Assembly: GCA_023376005.1 (NCBI GenBank)
Contig: CM042142.1
Coordinates: 52,242,005-52,306,004 of the forward strand
Length of the DNA: 64,000 nucleotides
DNA from: Doryteuthis pealeii
Taxonomy: Eukaryota > Mollusca > Cephalopoda > Myopsida > Loliginidae
Direction of reading: 5' to 3'
In this document: one piece after another, positions 8,421 to 18,979 of the stretch
How positions within the stretch are numbered: the first letter of the stretch is position 1
Layout of the letters: each line of letters opens with the position of its first letter
Notes under the pieces: generated by a model
The model's database searches: none
Told to the model about the DNA's origin: nothing
Seen by the model: the letters and a program-made list of their open reading frames with translations, nothing else
Position numbers and translations under genes: made by a program

Positions 8421-9190
8421 TCTATATGGTATTAAATATCCCTACCGAATACGAATAATTTTCAAACAGATCTATTTAACCCATAGAGTGGTCGTACCCT
8501 AACAGGTACTGCCACTCCGGGTCAGAGTGATCATGGAAAAGAATAGCAATTAAAGGCACACCTCCCAGATCTACAGAATGTACCAAAATAATGCAAAACT
8601 TTTGACTCACCCACGTACTTACCTTACATCCGAAACAGGAGTTTTTTTTTCAATGCAAAGCCGCACCCACACACTGTTAAACCTTCGTGGCTTGAAATTA
8701 ATTCTGATTTACATATTTAACCCAGATGGGACCCTAACAGGTACTACCACTCAGGGTCGGGGGGACCTGGGAGTAATGGCAATGAAAGGGTACACCACAG
8801 AGCTCAAGAATTGGAACCTCACCACTAAATGCAGTTTAACGTTATACATAACCTGGACACTAAGACCCTCAGCCATCGCCTTCTAGCGCATATATGATAA
8901 ATAAAAGGTTTGGGGTTTGCCATAGGGGCAAAGAGGCTGGGACAATCATATACGTGCTAGGGCTTGACAGCCGACCGCCCGTTTAGCCTACGTAAGGGCC
9001 AACGAGGAGTGTTGCATGTCATGAACTGCTCAGCTACCAGGGTTCCATCCTTAAGCATTTCGTTCCATCACCCATGGCTAACAGGTGGCTTCATTGGTGG
9101 GGGATTTTGCCCCTCTGCACAGGTGAACACGGTGTATTATATTGCCCCAGCCGACAGGGTGCCTAAAGTAGTCAGGACCTCCCTAGTTGA
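8421..9190 (-). repeat. Rep-A copies, minus orientation
   Basis: A fragment at 8473-8580 and a near-complete copy at 8715-9170. The minus strand runs from CTGTCGGCTGGGGC (near 9165) to GTTAGGGTCCCATCTGGGTTAAAT (near 8725). The open frame at 8578-8886 is a chance frame through it. Confidence 0.65.
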
Positions 9191-9595
9191 AAGACTGGCG
9201 CAATACACTTATAGTTTTTTTCTTTCTTTTAGTCTTTCTGCAGGGATAAGTTAATCTTATTAAATATCAGTAAGACGTCTGTCGTCTCGGGTTTCCAGCG
9301 ATTTATTTCCATTGCATTCTTTGTGAGGTGACAAGGAGTTTATGACTGAGCGAACTATGAAGACTCGTTTTCCAAGTGTTTAAAGATCAGACTGTATAAA
9401 CAAAAGCGTACACACTCTGCCCAAATGCGAACACCACTTAGTCTATACCGGGCTATGAAAAAGTGAAAGAGAACAAATGCTATTACCTTCATATAAGGAG
9501 ACAAAGGCTCCACCATTATTGAGTAAACGATGGTCTAACAAAACAGCGGACAGAAGGTAAATCCTTTATGAGTACGTTTCGAGTAGTGTCATAAA
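9191..9595. other. Unassigned sequence
   Basis: No coding, tRNA-like or repeat phrase recognised. Confidence 0.4.
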
Positions 9596-9718
<123 letters not shown>

Positions 9719-9885
9719 CATATATATTTCCTTCTCATGTTTAAGTCATGATTGACTGAGAATAATCCTCGATATGACTCGAAATAGATATTCAATGCAA
9801 CACACACACACGTTTATATTTGTGTTTGTATGAGGAAAAATGAGTAAAGAAAAGAAAAGTAAATGGATAAAATGAATTTAATCGA

Positions 9886-9966
9886 TCACTTACACATGTG
9901 TTTCGGTCAGTTTATGTGTGTGAAAATATTTCGCACACATACAAGAATCGACCTTCATCAGAGTGA
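9886..9966 (-). ncRNA. Hammerhead ribozyme with long stem II, minus strand
   Basis: The core complement TCATCAG is at 9955-9961; stem I strands lie at 9886-9890 and 9962-9966; stem III is the palindrome ACACATGTGT at 9892-9901. Stem II pairs GGTC/GACC and TATGTGTG with CACACATA around an internal loop. Like its mirror it has an extra A between CTGATGA and stem II. Confidence 0.58.
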
Positions 9967-9993
9967 ACATTTATTTTTATTAAAAATAAATGT

Positions 9994-10070
9994 TCACTCT
10001 GATGAAGGTCAGTTTATGTGTGCGAAATATTTTCACACACATAAACTGACCGAAACACATGTGTAAGTGA
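9994..10070 (+). ncRNA. Hammerhead ribozyme with very long stem II, plus strand
   Basis: Stem I TCACT (9994-9998) with AGTGA (10066-10070); core CTGATGA 9999-10005; one extra A at 10006; stem II of about 20 base pairs from 10007 to 10051 (GGTCAGTTTATGTGTG with its complement); GAAA 10052-10055; stem III ACACATGTGT; cleavage base A10065. The stem is much longer than the usual 4-5 pairs. The extra A makes activity uncertain. Confidence 0.62.
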
Positions 10071-10180
10071 TCGATTAAATTCATTTTATCCATTTACTTT
10101 TCTTTTCTTTACTCATTTTTCCTCATATTGTCGGATTCAATTCCTTTTCCATTTTTACATTATGTTTGTATATATATATA

Positions 10181-10458
10181 GCGCGTGGTGTAATGGTTAA
10201 AGCCATGGGAAACGGACTCGTCGCCCCGAGTTCAAATCCTGGACGTGGTAATTGCATTTCACTTTGCGCTAATACCCTTGGGAAAGGTATGAATTCTACT
10301 CTCCCTCCAGCTATGGGTAAATAGTAGGGCAGACTGGGCTCTTTAACCTTGGTTAGGCAACCAGTCTAGGAGAATGAAAACTCTGAATTCAAACCTGTTA
10401 AACTTTGCTTAAGAAACTGACCTTGTGTCACATCCTGCTCGTGCGGAGGAGTTGGTAA
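10181..10458 (+). repeat. SINE-B, tRNA-derived, near complete
   Basis: GCGCGTGGTGTAATGGTTAA (box A), CGAGTTCAAATCCTGG (box B) near 10228-10243, then the CTCCCTCCAGCTATGGG and AACCAGTCTAGGAGAATG body and the CTCGTGCGGAGGAGTTGGTAAATAT end, which runs into (AT)n. Confidence 0.85.
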
Positions 10459-10524
10459 ATATATATATATTCAAAACATTTGTATATATATATATATATA
10501 TTCAAAACAAACGAAGAATGTGGG

Positions 10525-10690
10525 AATGGCAAGCTAGTGTAACGGTTAGAGACTTCGTCTGTCAGCTTGACAGTCGAGGTTTCGAGTCACACACGGAGCA
10601 GTCTCCCATGTCTATAACCTTGCTGATGAGACCTAATAGGTCGAAATGTACATTCAAGGATTGACATTTTCTCGATTTGTTTAGCTTTAC
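10525..10690 (+). repeat. SINE-D, tRNA-derived SINE with hammerhead
   Basis: Box A TAGTGTAACGG (10535-10545) and box B GGTTTCGAGTCAC (10578-10590) are spaced as in a tRNA. About 28 bases after box B the sequence enters an intact hammerhead (10618-10659), then a short AT-rich 3' end. A pol III promoter driving a self-cleaving RNA is the arrangement described for the schistosome SM-alpha repeat. Transcription and cleavage are inferred. Confidence 0.75.
10618..10659 (+). ncRNA. Hammerhead ribozyme, type I, complete core
   Basis: Stem I CCTTG (10618-10622) with CAAGG (10655-10659); core CTGATGA (10623-10629); stem II GACC/GGTC with loop TAATA (10630-10642); GAAA (10643-10646); stem III is self-complementary ATGTACAT (10646-10653); cleavage base T10654. 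Every conserved core residue is present and all three stems pair without mismatch. The best classical copy here. Confidence 0.88.
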
Positions 10691-10836
10691 ATTTGAACAT
10701 ATATGCCCGCCTAAATTCATTAATTATTAACTAATTAATTTTCAAAGTTAGGTATGACTTCAATTAAGCACATATCCTCCAAAGATTGTCGGCTTAAAGC
10801 CATATAAAAATAAACACATTTGTTTGTTTATCTAAC

Positions 10837-10900
<64 letters not shown>

Positions 10901-11026
10901 GTGTGTGTGTGTGTGTAGAGGTGCATGGTGTAATGCTTACCGTCGTAGGAACTAGATAATGCGAGACGAGTTCAAATCCTGGGCAAGTCACTTGGTTTGG
11001 AAATCGCATAGACGAGAAACTCTCAG

Positions 11027-11070
<44 letters not shown>

Positions 11071-11100
11071 ATATATCAACGTGCGAGTTCCTAAATCTTT
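10691..11100 (+). repeat. (AT)n, (GT)n and SINE-B head fragment
   Basis: 10839-10891 is (AT)n running into (GT)n to 10915. 10917-10985 is a SINE-B head (GTGCATGGTGTAATGCTTACC, box B GAGTTCAAATCCTGG), truncated. 11028-11075 is (AT)n. Confidence 0.65.
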
Positions 11101-11399
11101 CGGTCGTTACCAACCTGCAACAAACACCCTCTAGTTAAAAATGAGACCGTCCAAATTGTCCAAGATGCGATGCAAATGTAAATCAAGATTATCTGTTGTC
11201 GCTTATCCGCCGAATTCTCATCTCTTATGAGTGTCATCACCTCAGCTACATATAGACCATTCCGTTTTTATCGAAAAGAAAGAATGGACATGCTGCAAAA
11301 AGTATAATAAGAAAGAAAGATAGAAATAGAGTAGGAGAAAGATAGAGAGAGGAGGCGAGGACGTGAAAAACAGTAATCTGTTTCAATCGATGATGAAAA

Positions 11400-11462
<63 letters not shown>

Positions 11463-11590
11463 TGTTAAATCATGATTATTATACTTTTTATATATTGAAC
11501 TGTGGCAATAGCTCTTAAGTAAACATATCAAAACGTTGTGATAATTAAATTATCATACTGTGGTGTGTCCACAGGTCCTGCTAGTATATA
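11101..11590. other. Unassigned sequence with (AG)n
   Basis: (AG)n at 11402-11462 is the only recognisable feature; the rest is AT-rich and non-coding. Confidence 0.5.
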
Positions 11591-11983
11591 TTAATATTTT
11601 GATAATTTTAGCAAAAAATAATAAGATAAAAAAATAAGTAAATGAAAAAGAAATTGTAATTTTTTAATTTTCTGATTTCGAAATTTATATCCTACACGAT
11701 TATTTACGTCTTGCGGCAACATGGCTTCCCGCTGGTTATTTCTCTTGCTAAGAGCCCCTCCCCCCTCTTGATGATAGTTACGCTTTACCCATGAGGAGTA
11801 ATAATTTTCAAAGTTAAAACCTTCCCCTGGGTCGAATAAGTATGCAGACCAATTCGGTGGCTTTACATCAAACGGTATATATGTATAGAGTGCTGAAAAG
11901 TTCTGAGTCTTACCAAGAAACTTGTGACACACTGATATGCAATTCATCATTATCACCACACACACACACACACACACACACAC

Positions 11984-12023
<40 letters not shown>

Positions 12024-12156
12024 GGTATATGTAAAAACAAAATTTCTTTTGCGATGAAACAAAGAAAATACAGTGCTCAATCACAGTTTGTAAGAGCTAA
12101 TATTTATTTATTTTACAATGAACATTGATCTATGAAAACATTGTAAAATAAATAAA

Positions 12157-12160
<4 letters not shown>
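11591..12160. repeat. Unassigned AT-rich sequence, (AC)n-(AT)n, small hairpin
   Basis: 11957-12024 is (AC)n-(AT)n. At 12101-12158 the arms TATTTATTTATTTTACAATG and CATTGTAAAATAAATAA form a hairpin with a 17-base loop, followed by (AT)n to about 12205. Confidence 0.6.
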
Positions 12161-12205
<45 letters not shown>

Positions 12206-12208
<3 letters not shown>

Positions 12209-12582
12209 CTTACGTTGGAAGGTTACTCTGAGCCTTCTAACATAAGAACCACACATTCAATTTTTATAAGTCTATCGAAATCTGTGACATTCTAGGCTTT
12301 TTGAACCGTTCATCTTTTTTTTTAATTCAACTCAAAGTGGCAGACATTCCCGTTTTTAATTTTTGAGAATTGCAGCCATAAGCGGATTCATCCTTAACGA
12401 GAATTCTTTGTTTTCACCTCAGTCTCATCAGAGGATTACCAGCGGAAGAAGAACTATGATAGAGCAGCCAAGAAAATCACAATGAGGAGAGGGACAAAAA
12501 AGAAATTATGCTGATTACGCAGGACCCGGTTGCCTTATGCTAGAACCGCTATCGATAGTTGATGATAGATGAATTCCTTCTG
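12206..12582. other. Unassigned sequence containing a degraded hammerhead
   Basis: No coding or SINE box recognised. 12390-12436 on the minus strand carries a hammerhead-like core (separate entry). Confidence 0.4.
12390..12436 (-). ncRNA. Possible degraded hammerhead
   Basis: Minus strand: stem I ATCCT (12436-12432) with AGGAT (12394-12390), core CTGATGA (12431-12425), GAAAA after a 9-base segment, stem III AAC/GTT with an inner GAATTC, cleavage base A. Stem II hardly pairs. The exact stem I match makes chance less likely. Confidence 0.35.
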
Positions 12583-12725
12583 CCTTCTAGCACATATATG
12601 ATAAAAAGGGTTGGGGCTTGCCATAAGGGCAATAGGGTTGGGACAATCATGTAGGTGTTAGGGCTTGACATGACCAGCCGATTGACCAACGGAGGCCCTG
12701 ATTGCGGTACACTTAGAGTTTATAT
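12583..12725 (-). repeat. Rep-A fragment
   Basis: TTCTAGCACATATATGATAAAAAGGG to GACCAGCCGATTGACCAACGGAGGC matches the middle of Rep-A in minus orientation. Confidence 0.65.
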
Positions 12726-13095
12726 ATACGTTTAATACGTGTATATATACGTGTAAAAACGAATGGCTTAAGATTACTGGCGAGAAACTGCAAAAAAAAA
12801 AACCAACAAACAAATAAAACACAGTTCTCGAACTAACTGTTGAGTTTAGTTCTACGCGTCAACATCCAATATCTTTTATGACTGTGAAGAGAAGACTTCT
12901 TTCTTGTGGGCTTAAATGATATGTGTCAGTTAAGAGACCTCTAGTAAAATAAGAAACTAAGTTGAAATGACTACAATTGGCACTACAGTGCAAGAATTGG
13001 ACTTTAGTTGATTGCTAAAAAAAAAAAAAAATACTATGGACTTGAGAATTTTATTATTTGTATAATTCGGACTATTGTACGCATCTTTATTGTTA
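12726..13095. other. AT-rich sequence, nothing recognised
   Basis: No feature beyond homopolymer runs. Confidence 0.4.
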
Positions 13096-13929
13096 CTAGC
13101 AAATATATGCACCCTCCGGGTGCAAGTATTTAAGTTTGAATATAATAAAATATCTTATTAAATTAGAAAGGCTAATGAAACTGAATAAGAACACAGATAA
13201 AAAGATTTGAAACAGAGTGCAAGTATTTAAGTTTTAATGTAATAAAATATCATATTAAATTAGAAAGGCTAATGAAACTGAATAAGAACACAGATAAAAA
13301 GATTTGAAACAGAGTGCAAGTATTTAAGTTTTAATGTAATAAAATATTATATTAAATTAGAAAGGCTAATGAAACTGAATAAGAATGCAGATAAAAAAAT
13401 TTGGAACAGAGGGGGTATGATTGAAAAATAGAACAACTTTGAAACTAACTCTTCCATCATTTTCAATTACTCCCGTCTTTCATTGGTAAATCTTCCTAAT
13501 TTAACTATTTAGTTAAAATAGGAATTAAAGAATAAAATTACAGTTATTTATTCTTGTTAATGGATTTCTTTTAAGATTTATCCCCGAGATTTTTGCTCAT
13601 ATCCAATAAGATAAAACCAAACAATTAAAAATCAATAATACTAAGCATATATTTATTAAAATCAAATTTTTAAAATCAATATGCAAATTAGCCTTCCCAT
13701 TCACACTGTAATCCGCTATTTTTTGCTTATATAAATACAATTACATGTTATTAGTATGTAGATATGGTCAACAGTCTTAATGATGTAAAACAATTTTATT
13801 AATAATTGAGGTTTAAATAAAAATAAAATCATGGAGAATATGTTGTAAATAACTAAGGGAATTGTGACTTGAGTAGTAATATAGTTTCGGTTACAGACAG
13901 AAACACCCACAATCTCCATTATAATAAGA
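13096..13929 (-). mobile_element. HEL1 non-autonomous Helitron with internal tandem repeats
   Basis: Minus strand: 5' end TCTTATTATAATGGAGATTG after A at 13930; 3' end hairpin GCACCC-GGA-GGGTGC (plus 13109-13123), a 9-base spacer, then CTAG (13096-13099) before T. About 834 bp, no Rep or helicase frame. Near the 3' end a 97-base unit (GTGCAAGTATTTAAGTTTT to AGATTTGAAACAGA) occurs three times (about 13119-13409); the copies at 32178 and 57877 have it once. Confidence 0.8.
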
Positions 13930-14090
13930 TATACACAACGTTTCGGCCGATGTGCCCTCTAGCCTTTTTCAGGTGTTTCTTTTCAAACTCAGGAACCTTC
14001 TCAAACTCGGAAACCGTCTCTTCTGACTCGCTAACCTTCTTGTCGAACTCGTGAGCCTTCACCGAACTTCGAACCAAACCCTATATTCAA
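13930..14090 (-). repeat. Repeat with short coding-like tandem units
   Basis: Minus-strand translation reads EFDKKVSESEETVSEFEK, then VPEFEKKHLKKARGHIGRNV, from a 21-27-base tandem unit. It then enters a hammerhead-like core at 13976-13933. Similar HLKKARGHIGRN frames occur in dispersed invertebrate repeats as far as I recall. No long open frame. Confidence 0.45.
13933..13976 (-). ncRNA. Possible degraded hammerhead
   Basis: Minus strand: stem I ACAC (13976-13973) with GTGT (13936-13933), core CTGAAAA (G8 changed to A), GGC/GCC stem II, GAAACGTT with minimal stem III. The changed core base suggests a dead copy. Confidence 0.38.
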
Positions 14091-14470
<380 letters not shown>

Positions 14471-14489
14471 GAACCAAAAAAGAAGAGAT

Positions 14490-14717
14490 TAGATTTCTTT
14501 GTTTAACGGTATATCAAACTCCCTGGGTTATTTAATGCCAAAAATATCCTTGTAAAAGAGCAGTAGTGGGCCATTTAAGCCATAGCTGAGGAATGAGGGA
14601 ATTAACTCCTTTCCCAATGATATTACTCCGAAAGTGAAAGTAATAGCGCGTCTAGAGTTCGAACTTGCTTACTTCGACGTCGAAGTTGAGCACCTTAACC
14701 ACTACGCCACGGGAACA
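14490..14717 (-). repeat. SINE-C, tRNA-derived, near complete
   Basis: Minus strand: head GTTCCCGTGGCGTAGTGG (14717-14700), box A GTGGTTAAGGTGC, box B AAGTTCGAACTCTAG near 14660-14675, body with CCTCATTCCTCAGCTATGGC, end near TTAAACAAAGAAATC. Confidence 0.8.
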
Positions 14718-14828
14718 AAATAAAACAAATTGTTATTTTCTAAGAGCATTTTATTAGATGTATTCGTATGAATGCGTATATATGTATTTTTGTGCTAATG
14801 CGTATGTGCATATATACACGTGTGTGTG

Positions 14829-14881
<53 letters not shown>

Positions 14882-15100
14882 AAAAAAGAAAGATGAGAAT
14901 AAATAGTTATTCGTTAAGAACAGTCTAATCCTGCACAAAGCCACAGCAGAGGGGCAACCTGTGTGGTCTGTGAGTACGAGGTTGCTAACCACTACTCGAT
15001 GCCTAAGTAGAACACACACAAACACACACTCACACACAAACACATACACATACATGCACATACATACACACACATGTGACACTTTATATATTCCTCTCAT
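14718..15100. repeat. (AG)n and (AC)-rich microsatellites, unassigned filler
   Basis: (GT)n-(AG)n at 14819-14877 and irregular (AC)n at 15011-15075. 14880-15010 shows nothing recognisable. Confidence 0.7.
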
Positions 15101-15554
15101 ATATATTTAATTCCATGTACGTTGTTTCAACAGAATGAATACATAAATGAATAGTCTTTGTCGTAAGTAGTTTTGTATATTGTAGCCACTTGGCATAGTT
15201 GAAGTGAATTGCTCACTCAATACCTTCTCCTCAAATTATTTTTCGCTACCGAATCAGTTTCACCAAAAGAAAATGAGAGCGGGATTATCAGTAATTCAGT
15301 TCTGATTTCTGTCTTCGGAAAGATTCGATCCCGGTTCTCATACTCCGTTCGTTCGTTTGTTTGTTCTGTCTCACGGCATATCAATCACGGCAAAGTTTTG
15401 AAAGATTCGTAGTGACAGTTTGGAAGAAAATCTTTTAAACTCAATTTTTTAAATTATTGTAAACAAATTTTCTATTCCCCCAATAGATACTTTGAACTGA
15501 TGAGTCAAAAAAGGCTAAATAGAAAAATGTGTTAAAAAATTGAGTTAAAAAATT
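15101..15554. other. Unassigned sequence
   Basis: Two short frames of about 67 codons only. 15430-15555 has repeats of the AAAAAATTGAG phrase, similar to a Rep-A tail. Confidence 0.4.
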
Positions 15555-16080
15555 GAGCCGCCCTGTCGGCTGGGGCGTTAAAATGCGCCAACTGCACCTC
15601 TGCAGAGGGGTAAGACTCCCCCAGTGGGACCACCTGTTGGCCGTGGGTGGTGATCCGTGAAGCTTAAGGATAGAACCCAGGTGCTTGAAGAGGTCCCCTC
15701 TGATCAATCGGCTGGTCACGTCAAGCCCTAGCAACTATATGATTGCACCAGCACTATTGCCCTTATGACAAGCCGCAACCCTTTTTATCATATGGGTGTT
15801 AGAAGGTGGTGGCTGGGGGTCTACATGTCCTGGAAATGACGTTAAACTCTATCTGATGGCGAGGTTCCAGTTTTGGAGTTTTGGGGAATGTGGAGCACCC
15901 CTTCATCATTATTGCTCCCTGGTTCACTCTGACCTAGAGTGGTAGTACCTGTTAGGGCCCCATCTATAGGTTAAATATAAAAATGTATTTATAAAAATAT
16001 TGAGTATCCATTAAGAATGAATTAATTTCAACAAGGGTTGAAATGTCGTAAAATCCAACCAACTAACCAACCAAACAACA
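15555..16080 (+). repeat. Rep-A, full-length reference copy
   Basis: Starts CCCTGTCGGCTGGGGCGTTA, has CTCTGCAGAGGGGTAAGACT, CAATCGGCTGGTCACGTCAA, GAGTGGTAGTACCTGTTAGG, then GGTTAAATATAAAAATG and ends GTCGTAAAATCCAACCAACT with an (AACC)-type tail. About 525 bp, no tRNA boxes seen, no long frame. Other copies: 8421, 12583, 17355, 18378, 25590, 28755, 30585, 34900, 36700, 51300, 54485, 56303, 60450, 62172. Probably a retroposon or the 3' end of a LINE; class unknown. Confidence 0.75.
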
Positions 16081-16109
16081 AACTGTAATCAGTGAATGAA
16101 GTTAAAAAA

Positions 16110-16430
16110 AATGAGCCCCCCCCCCTCAGGATCTGGTGACTCAGCCTTTGGTGGCTTTGAAGAAATTTGAATTGATTCTTTTTTACGTAATATGATGACT
16201 CGATGTCACCGAACACAAACATCACTGAGGACATCTGAGAGCAGGTGTGTAATGCTATGACTTGAAATTGACCCCGATGTCGTCGGGTGCAAGTTGAAGA
16301 AATACAAGTGCCATGGAAAACACCTGTAAATGCTGGAATGTAAATAATGTGACTCGAAAACTGAGCTGACATAAATACAGGTCGCTCACACACGGATAAC
16401 TTTCGAGGGCGGCGAGGCGCGTGCCACCCG
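16110..16430 (+). repeat. Dispersed repeat, copy 1 of a direct pair
   Basis: GACATCTGAGAGCAGGTG and the following 150 bases recur at 17080-17240 with about 70-75% identity. The minus-strand frame 16028-16450 is open for 140 codons but resembles nothing I know. Confidence 0.5.
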
Positions 16431-16828
16431 GAAAAGAACGAATAGTTCAACGAAACGAGACCATAGACGCTCTACCCAGGGTTATTTCCTGTGAGCCAAA
16501 TAACCGACCCGACGACACACGACCTGTGACCCCAATAAATCAATTTCTTCAAATTGTTTAAAAGATTTTTGTGTCACTGTGTCTTCCCACCACACAACAT
16601 GAAATTCAAATTAGAAGTTCCTTTGTTTATTAGAACGAATTATCCTTATTATTTTCTGAAGTCTGAGTGACAGCAAGTCTACTCACCAGCATAGTTCTGA
16701 GTATTCTTGTTGATTTTAACAGTGCTGTGGTCTTGATGACCTTCATTATTCGGATCATATGACCTTTAGACACCCCTTTTGCTTTGCTGATTCATAAGTA
16801 CATTTTTTTCATTTACACAGTTAACATA
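16431..16828. other. Unassigned sequence
   Basis: Nothing recognisable. Confidence 0.4.
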
Positions 16829-16924
16829 CGGTTGTTTGTTAACAGACGATTTTTAGAGGGTTTAAAAAATTATAAAACTAACCCCTAACCCTAACCCCTA
16901 ACCCTAACCCCTAACAAACAACCG
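16829..16924. repeat. Telomere-like block inside a 13-bp inverted repeat
   Basis: CGGTTGTTTGTTA (16829-16841) and TAACAAACAACCG (16912-16924) are exact inverted repeats. The interior ends in alternating CCCCTAA and CCCTAA units (16878-16915), close to the animal telomere motif. Either a tiny terminal-inverted-repeat element that carries the motif or a repaired break. Confidence 0.8.
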
Positions 16925-17340
16925 GATTATTTATGTAAGATAAAAAAATAAAAAAGAGATGGACTATTAGCCAGAATATTTAAATAATCTTCTGAAATAA
17001 AATAGAAGTGATTCTTTTGCTAAGTTTTCAAATAAAGTTGCAATATGATAACTTGATGTTGTCAAACAAAAATGTAACTGGGGACATCTGAGAGCAGGTG
17101 CAGTGACCTAGAAATAACCTCAGTATCATCCGGTGCAGGTTGAGGAAGTGCAAAGTGTTACTGAAGATACCCGCAGAGAAATTAGAGGCTAAAAAAAGTG
17201 GCCTATACAGGAAAACGAACTGGCACGAATATAGGTCCCACGTGCTGGGGAGGGAGCCTCACCCACAAACCAGCAGAGAAGATAATGAGATACATATCAC
17301 ACAGGAAAAGGAACAAACTTAAAGGTGCAAGACGAAAGAA
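16925..17340 (+). repeat. Dispersed repeat, copy 2 of a direct pair
   Basis: 16995-17240 aligns with 16145-16385. Longest frame is 60 codons; not recognised. Confidence 0.5.
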
Positions 17341-17354
17341 ATTCTATACCAAGG

Positions 17355-17695
17355 TCTAGCCCTAGCACCTATATGATTTTCCATTATGGCAAGCCCCAAC
17401 TATTTATATCATATGTGTGTTAGAAGGCTGTAGCTGAGGGTCTCCATGACCTGGAAATGACGTTAAACTCTATCTGATTGTGAGGTTCCAGTTCTGGAGG
17501 TTTGCACCCATTGCTTCCAGGTCAACTCTGACCCGAGTAGTAGTACCTGATAGGGTCCCATCTATGGGTTAAATAAAAAAATTCGTTAATTTTTTTTCTA
17601 CCAAACTATCGTTAGAAATCTTTCAAAACTTAGCCGGTATTAAATGACTTATCCAGGTTGATATGCCGTAAAACAAAACAAACATAACATCATTA
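17355..17695 (+). repeat. Rep-A, 5'-truncated
   Basis: Begins at GTCTAGCCCTAGCACCTATA and ends GATATGCCGTAAAACAAAAC. Confidence 0.7.
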
Positions 17696-18377
17696 AGGTT
17701 AGTATCATCAGTTAGAAACTTCCTCTTATTCCGGATAACTGGTGTTAGATTTAAAAGGTATTATAATTAGTTGGAAGGCTTACGTGGCCTTCCAACGTGG
17801 GTACATAAAAGTACCAGAAACATTCCGATAAAAAAGCAGTGAAGTGTAACAAACAGACTTTAATAGATGAACACATAGAACTACATTTAACAAGAATACA
17901 TATACAATTTAAAGGTATACACAAAAGGGATACATAATGGATACATAACGAGACAATGAAAAAGGGGTGTATAAAGAAGATACATAAATGTATTATAAAG
18001 AAGGTAGGACGTAGGCCTTTGTCCTGTAGAAGTGATGGAGAGTCCATGAAGGAATGTCACTTACTTATGACGGCTGGGGACGAAGCCCCACACATAGAAG
18101 GTATAGACGCGATGTCTAACCCATGTGTGCTGTTTGCTGTCCCGGATAGAAGAGAGGATTCAAACTTGGCGCTTCCCTGATTAAATAGTCAGAAGCCCTA
18201 GCGGTAGAAACCTGAAACAAGGGAAGATAACTCTTCCAGACCAAACAGGGGCAGACAATCGTTACACTGGTCAAAAGACCCATGATCTTTGAAATTAATA
18301 AAAATCAGTTTCTACAATTGTTTACAAGAGTTTTATGTGACTGGTTCTTTCCATCATGAAACAATCACCAGATAATG
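17696..18377 (-). repeat. Unassigned sequence with hairpin and a SINE-like head
   Basis: A hairpin TTGGAAGGC/GCCTTCCAA lies at 17771-17796. On the minus strand 18205-18150 reads like a tRNA head (TAGGGCTTCTGACT, box B AGTTTGAATCCTC). Both are weak; the rest is unassigned. Confidence 0.35.
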
Positions 18378-18940
18378 ACAGTCCTGCTGGCAGGGGCTGT
18401 AGAATACATCGACTGCTCCTCTGCAGAGGGGTAAGACCCCTCCTAAAGGGGCCACCTGTTGGTGGTGTATGGCTTAAAACCGGAATCCTAGTAGCTGGGC
18501 AGTCCATGACATGCAGCACTCCCTTTTGGCCGTTACTTGGGCTAGACGATCAATCGGCTGGTCTCGTCAAGATCCAGGACCTATATGATTGTCTAAATCT
18601 CCAACTCTTTTTATCACATATGTACCGGAAAGTGGTGGCTGAGGATCCTAGTGTCCTGGGTATAACATTTAGTAGTGAGTTTCAAATTCTGGAACTCAGG
18701 GGAGAGTAGAGTACCTCTTCATCGGCATTACTCCCAGATCCACTCTGAGTGGTAGTACCTGTTAGGGTCCAATCTATGGATCAAATAGATACAAAATGAG
18801 TTTAGGAAATGTCTTTAAAGAGAACGAGTTAAAGAAATGAATACCCAATGAGAATGAATACAACAAAAACGTCTTCGGCATAAAATAACACAAGGGTTGA
18901 CATGCCGTAAAATCCAACCAATTCATCCAAATAACCAGAT
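18378..18940 (+). repeat. Rep-A, full length
   Basis: GTCCTGCTGGCAGGGGCTGT to ACATGCCGTAAAATCCAACC. The 117-codon plus frame 18356-18709 is a chance frame inside it. Confidence 0.7.
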
Positions 18941-18979
18941 AATGAAATATTTGTATTTTCAAAATAATATCCTACACGA

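Larger units (their letters stand above)
9829..10127. repeat. ~299-bp palindrome with two opposed hammerheads
   Basis: The left arm begins TATGAGGAAAAATGAG and the right arm ends with its complement. The centre is near 9979. The arms match almost throughout except within the hammerhead stem II, where the left arm has GATTCTTG and the right arm AGTTT. Confidence 0.88.

Noticed and set aside
9725..9800. CTGAGAA with flanking ATTG/CAATG and GAAATAGATATT
   Set aside because: It resembles a decayed hammerhead, but the core and stem II are too far gone to claim.
15493..15530. Hammerhead-like ACTGATGAGTC plus GGCTAAAT
   Set aside because: Neither a paired stem I nor the GAAA segment can be found; chance match to the core.
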